Assembly (NCBI RefSeq): GCF_023715705.1
Contig: NZ_JAMBOS010000007.1
Location: 1 to 64,000, forward strand
Origin: Halalkalibacter oceani
GTDB taxonomy: Bacteria; Bacillota; Bacilli; Bacillales; Bacillaceae_D
Reading direction: 5' to 3'
Length of the DNA stretch: 64,000 nt
The notes below the pieces were generated by a model. The model was not told the DNA's origin and searched no databases. It saw nothing but the letters and a program-made list of their open reading frames with translations. How positions within the stretch are numbered: the first letter of the stretch is position 1; every line of letters begins with the position of its first letter. Below, piece by piece: positions 60,648 through 64,000 of the stretch. Made by a program: the position numbers and the translations under genes.

Positions 60648-61706
60648 TTATGACAATGCTTCAAATTCAAGCGGCATATCGCTATAATAAATCTTCCATA
60701 TGCCGTCTGTTTTCTTCAGATAATAAACCGGATGATAGTCAATCGTCGTTTCGAAATTCGTCGTCCGGTCTTGATAGCGAACATTCAACTCGCCCTGCAA
60801 CGAAACTTGCGCAAAGCGGTTGCTGCTCTGCTTCATTTCAAGTTTCGGCTCTGCTGCAAATGCCATCGTTTCTGTCGTCTCATCGTCAAAATACCACATC
60901 GCCAAATCATCGGCCAATGCTTTTTGGTAACCAGTCAAATACTTCTTATTATGGCTCAGCAAGCCCGAAGCATCCTTTTGTTCAAAAAGCGGAAAGCTTT
61001 CCACCTCACTGTCCTTGACAATCTGTATCAGCTCGTTCGCATTTGGCAGGTTACTCGTTTCCTTTTGGAGAGCCCGGTGCAGCATGACTCCAGCCTCGCC
61101 TCTTGTTGCCTTTTTATTGAAGCCGAATTGCGTGCTAGTGATGCCTCTGACGATTTCAGCGCCAGCCGCTTTCGCAATGGATGGAGCAGCCCAATGATCT
61201 GACGCGACATCATGGAAGGACTGACTCCCCTCTGCCGGAAATGAAACCGTATCTGAAAAGGCGCGGACGATCATCGCCGCAATTTGCTCACGAAGCACCG
61301 GCTCATTCGGGGCGAAACGGCCCGCGCCGACACCTTCAATAATTCCATGATCGCTTGCTATCGCGATTTCAGCCTGAAGGCTATGCGTCACCGGGATATC
61401 GTCGAAGCGTTCTCCCTCTCCCGTCGCCTGCAGGTCAAGCGCCCTTACGATGATCGCAGCGAACTCCGCTCTCGTGATAAGATGATCAGGCTTAAACGAA
61501 TACTCATGATCTCCCGTTGGAAATCCTTTAAATATATCGGCATTGACGAGGTCATCAAGCTCTTCAAAGCCCCAATGCTCCCAAATATCTTCAAGAATGT
61601 AGCTTTCCACCGTTCTCACTTCTTCTTTTGCTAAAGCCGGCGTACCTCCTGAAAATCCGCCGATAACAAGGATACTCGCCAACACCCATGCTCCAATTTT
61701 TTTCAA
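60648..61706 (-). CDS. SLH-domain secreted protein, unknown C-terminal domain
   Basis: A 352-aa protein: signal peptide (about 1-27, ending ALA), three SLH domains (about 40-205, with YSFKPDHLITRAEFAAII, GRFAPNEPVLREQIAAMI and FGFNKKATRGEAGVML), then a domain of about 145 aa without recognised family, with NVRYQDRTTNFETTIDYHPVYYLKK near the end that resembles NTF2-like folds. I start at TTG 61706, with GAAGGG ahead; upstream codons lack a site. The fourth SLH protein in the window. Confidence 0.85.
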   Translation of the reverse strand: MKKIGAWVLASILVIGGFSGGTPALAKEEVRTVESYILEDIWEHWGFEELDDLVNADIFKGFPTGDHEYSFKPDHLITRAEFAAIIVRALDLQATGEGERFDDIPVTHSLQAEIAIASDHGIIEGVGAGRFAPNEPVLREQIAAMIVRAFSDTVSFPAEGSQSFHDVASDHWAAPSIAKAAGAEIVRGITSTQFGFNKKATRGEAGVMLHRALQKETSNLPNANELIQIVKDSEVESFPLFEQKDASGLLSHNKKYLTGYQKALADDLAMWYFDDETTETMAFAAEPKLEMKQSSNRFAQVSLQGELNVRYQDRTTNFETTIDYHPVYYLKKTDGIWKIYYSDMPLEFEALS

Positions 61707-61864
61707 TTTATTTCCCTTCTCCCTCAGTGGACTTACGACAATGACAAGCAATGTCATACATCGTCATAATATTGCACGGGAAATAAATTCACACGGGAAA
61801 TTAGTCGGATTTTCGCCAGGGAATTACAGGAAACTGCTGTTTTCCCGCTAAAACAGCATCTCCT

Positions 61865-62236
61865 TTACTTTCGCCAAAACGTTTCACAGTCAGCCTTGTC
61901 CATTATATTGAATTCGATTATTCTCTCAAGCAAGGAATAATCAACCGGGCGGTCCCAAGGCATACGGATTAACTCTTTCGTATGGTCATAGCCTGCCTGG
62001 ATAATGTCATTGGCAAAATGAATCATCGCCGCCCGCTCAGGCGCAACTGCCAAATGATGCTTAGCGACGCTAAACCCGATAATATACGTCCCGTGGTCGG
62101 TAAACATCGGCTGCTTCCATTTGATTTCCTGCATTAAGGATGGAAATTTTTTCGCCACCCAAGCCAAAACCTCTTCCGTTCGTTGCTGATGCTGCGGGTT
62201 CTTGATCCCCGCTAAAAATTCTGCAAATGCGTCCAT
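61865..62236 (-). CDS. DUF1801 / iron-chaperone-like protein (YdhG type)
   Basis: A 123-aa soluble protein of the DUF1801 family: AEFLAGIKNPQHQQRTEEVLAWV, EIKWKQPMFTDHGTYIIGFSVAKHHLAV and IEFNIMDKADCETFWRK. B. subtilis YdhG (Fra) of this group is a frataxin-like iron chaperone. GGAGG-like sequence precedes the ATG. It stands alone on the minus strand, 107 bp beyond which the SLH gene begins. Confidence 0.82.
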   Translation of the reverse strand: MDAFAEFLAGIKNPQHQQRTEEVLAWVAKKFPSLMQEIKWKQPMFTDHGTYIIGFSVAKHHLAVAPERAAMIHFANDIIQAGYDHTKELIRMPWDRPVDYSLLERIIEFNIMDKADCETFWRK

Positions 62237-62370
62237 TTTCTTTCCTCCTACCCATCTAGTCTGGAGAACAACTTTTCATACAATTCGAGGCATTGATATG
62301 CTTCTCCTGTTCCCCGCTTCTATTTTCACCTTTTTTCTACTAGTCATTGCCTTAAGCTTGTCTCAAAGGA

Positions 62371-62411
62371 AAAAAATCGACCTTTCGGAACGATGCCGAT
62401 TTGGTCGATCT
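62371..62411 (-). terminator. Intrinsic terminator of the methionine aminopeptidase gene
   Basis: On the minus strand ATCGACC and GGTCGAT flank a second stem (TCGG with CCGA) and are followed by TTTTTT, 13 bp past the stop. Confidence 0.8.
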
Positions 62412-62423
62412 TATCTAAATGAG

Positions 62424-63170
62424 TCATTGCTCTGTTAAGATGAGAGGGCCATTCTTCGTGATCGCGATTGTATGCTCATATTGGGCGGAACGTTTGCCAT
62501 CAACAGTTTTTGCCGTCCAGCCGTTCCCTTCCATCCTGCTTTGCCATGCCCCTTCATTAATCATCGGCTCAATCGTAATGACCATTCCTTCCTTAAGACG
62601 CAGCCCTTTTCCCGCTTGCCCGTAATGAAGAATTTGCGGGGCTTCATGCAGTCCTGGTCCGATCCCATGTCCCGTAAAATCACGTACGACCGAAAAGCCT
62701 TCCGCCTCGACATACGACTGAATCGCATGCCCAATATCCCCCGTTCTTTTGCCAACAAGCGCTTGTTCGATCCCTTTATCCAATGCCGTTCTAGTAACGG
62801 CAAGCAAGCGCTCCGACTCTTCTGAAATCGGACCAACCGCGTAGCTCCACGCCGAATCAGCGAGGCCGCCATTCAAATTCACGACCATGTCAATCGTGAC
62901 AATGTCGCCTTTTTTCAATGGCGCCTTACGTGGGAAGCCATGGCAGATCTCGTCATTAATGGAGGCGCAAGTGGCGTATTTATAGCCTTTATAGCCTTTC
63001 TGCTCCGGTGTTGCGCCATTCTCCTTTAAAAAACGTTCGACAAATTGATCGACTTCCATTGTCGAAATACCCGGTTCAATCAATTTGGCAATTTCTTTAT
63101 GGCAAGCCGCCAGCAGCTTGCCGGCCTCATGCATCAACTTAATTTCCCGCTCTGATTTTAACGTAATCAT
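62424..63170 (-). CDS. Type I methionine aminopeptidase (MapB/YflG-like)
   Basis: A 248-aa enzyme that removes the first Met from new proteins. Metal ligands are in place: Asp in TIDMVV and DSAWSYAVG, His in GHGIGPGLHE, Glu in TIEPMI and Glu in YEHTIAI. I start at ATG 63170 with AAGGTG 8 bp ahead; an ATG two codons before is an alternative. Location away from the ribosomal protein operon suggests the second paralogue (MapB/YflG) rather than Map. Confidence 0.92.
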   Translation of the reverse strand: MITLKSEREIKLMHEAGKLLAACHKEIAKLIEPGISTMEVDQFVERFLKENGATPEQKGYKGYKYATCASINDEICHGFPRKAPLKKGDIVTIDMVVNLNGGLADSAWSYAVGPISEESERLLAVTRTALDKGIEQALVGKRTGDIGHAIQSYVEAEGFSVVRDFTGHGIGPGLHEAPQILHYGQAGKGLRLKEGMVITIEPMINEGAWQSRMEGNGWTAKTVDGKRSAQYEHTIAITKNGPLILTEQ

Positions 63171-63219
63171 CTTCATCACACCTTACTCTCTAATTCATTC
63201 ACTAAGAAAAACTCTTATT

Positions 63220-63777
63220 TCAAAAAAATGCTTCAGTACAGCTTTCGAGATAGTCAGCATCCGCAAGCGGCTGTCTCACCATTCTCTCCCAGCTGCCATC
63301 CTCTATTAGGGATGGCAACGGCTGCTCATACCATTCCTCTACCGCCTCGCGCTCGACACCAAAAGAGCGGTCATTAAAGTGAAAATCAATTTCCTGCAAG
63401 TTTCCAATCAAGGCAAAGGCTGCTGTCGCATTATAGATAAACGCCTGTTCCCGCTTCCGTCGATCCAGCTCATCAACATTACCTTCAAAATTCACTTGAA
63501 CGCGATAACGCTCCGAATCGAGTTCAAAGCTCATCGGCACTTCACGTAATGGCAAAGAGCGAAACAGTTGCGTCAAATTCCCCGCATCTCCCATATAGTT
63601 ATGCTGATAGCGCCTACTTTGTTCAATGTCATGGCTCATCGCTTCATTCTGCGCTGCCTGATATGCTTCTTCTTTTTCAGCGATGGAAGGAAGGACCATT
63701 GTCTGTACGATGAAAAAGCCGATCACCCCAATGACACTTATCATCATAATCAATCGATGCCTAACGTTCAACTTCAT
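63220..63777 (-). CDS. DUF4825-type protein with N-terminal membrane anchor
   Basis: A 185-aa protein with one N-terminal membrane span (about 9-30, MISVIGVIGFFIVQTMVL) and an outer domain ending in AFALIGNLQEIDFHFNDRSFGVEREAVEEWY, typical of DUF4825. Function unknown; related proteins sit near sporulation or stress genes. The start is ATG 63777 or TTG 63771. It overlaps the end of the membrane protein gene upstream by about 17 bp. Confidence 0.7.
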   Translation of the reverse strand: MKLNVRHRLIMMISVIGVIGFFIVQTMVLPSIAEKEEAYQAAQNEAMSHDIEQSRRYQHNYMGDAGNLTQLFRSLPLREVPMSFELDSERYRVQVNFEGNVDELDRRKREQAFIYNATAAFALIGNLQEIDFHFNDRSFGVEREAVEEWYEQPLPSLIEDGSWERMVRQPLADADYLESCTEAFF

Positions 63778-64000
63778 CACCTACTTTATACTTGTCAACG
63801 AGCCGAAGTGCGGCTGAGACGACGAGTGGAAGAATAAGGCTGACAAACGGCAAGCCATAGCTGACAGCCAGTGTTGCGAATTGGTAAGGCCCTGAAATCA
63901 AAACAGGCCGCTGAAACCAAATATTGCTGCCGAACTGTAAAAGCGTCAGCCCGATGAGCAGAGCAAGGATCAAAGCACTCCAGCCAATCCAGACAAGCTT
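63761..64000 (-). CDS. Membrane protein, C-terminal part (runs off right edge)
   Basis: The frame is open to the right edge, so only the last 79 codons are seen. Two membrane spans are visible (about the first 25 residues from the TTG at 63973, and PFVSLILPLVVSAALRL). Partner of the DUF4825 gene by overlap. Not recognised. Confidence 0.55.
   Translation of the reverse strand, partial: KLVWIGWSALILALLIGLTLLQFGSNIWFQRPVLISGPYQFATLAVSYGLPFVSLILPLVVSAALRLVDKYKVGDEVER

Overview
The window looks like chromosomal DNA of a motile, spore-forming, S-layer-bearing member of the Bacillaceae. Three things point this way: a flagellin/flg/comF/degSU/tagO gene order like that of Bacillus subtilis; small sporulation genes (a CsgA-type spore protein and a Spo0E-type phosphatase); and a CsaB/SecA2/SlaP S-layer export module with four proteins carrying S-layer homology (SLH) domains. 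I cannot name the species from the sequence.

Layout. (1) 1-12.8 kb: the 3' end of an IS4-type transposase, then a minus-strand, visibly AT-rich flagellin glycosylation operon. In transcription order it holds an unknown 199-aa protein, a Maf-type glycosyltransferase, legB, legC, a CBS-nucleotidyltransferase (PtmE-like), legH, legI, legG, legF, two Gfo/Idh/MocA oxidoreductases and an SGNH hydrolase whose tail runs into the IS. (2) 12.9-21.7 kb: flagellin with a leader carrying CsrA-type sites, two paralogous coiled-coil genes, csrA, fliW, yviE, flgL, flgK, flgN, flgM and yvyF. Sigma-D-type promoters precede the glycosylation operon, hag and flgM. (3) 21.8-28.9 kb: comFC, comFA, degV, degU, degS, yvyE and an LCP ligase. 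(4) 29.1-48 kb: the cell-wall/S-layer island: tagO, csaB, a DUF5693 protein, a flippase and tagA; divergent secA2-slaP; then an amidase, an SLH-glucosaminidase, an SLH-phosphodiester glycosidase and an SLH-CAP protein. (5) 48-57 kb: a half-size MFS gene, a frameshifted FAD oxidase behind a PyrR-like attenuator, a PucR regulator, an amidohydrolase and a TRAP transporter. (6) 57-64 kb: housekeeping and small genes, a nonsense-interrupted membrane hydrolase, a fourth SLH protein and a methionine aminopeptidase.

How the parts work together. Flagellin export, glycosylation and translation control are linked: sigma-D promoters of the same form drive hag and the legionaminic acid/Maf operon, CsrA/FliW should gate hag translation through the leader sites, and FlgM should hold sigma-D. 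The second large unit builds a pyruvylated secondary wall polymer (TagO, TagA, flippase, CsaB) that anchors SLH proteins, with SecA2/SlaP as the likely S-layer export route.

The most unusual signal is a family of four intergenic elements of 85-87 nt (35868, 43449, 48000, 57625). They share end sequences, a symmetric 8x8 internal loop, a loop motif near AAACCNA, and compensatory base changes in at least two stems. Three of the four are followed at once by a further hairpin. Other points worth checking are the PyrR-like attenuator in front of a gene with no known pyrimidine role, the T8 frameshift in that gene, a terminator that contains the flgM promoter, and four regularly spaced near-palindromes beside csrA.
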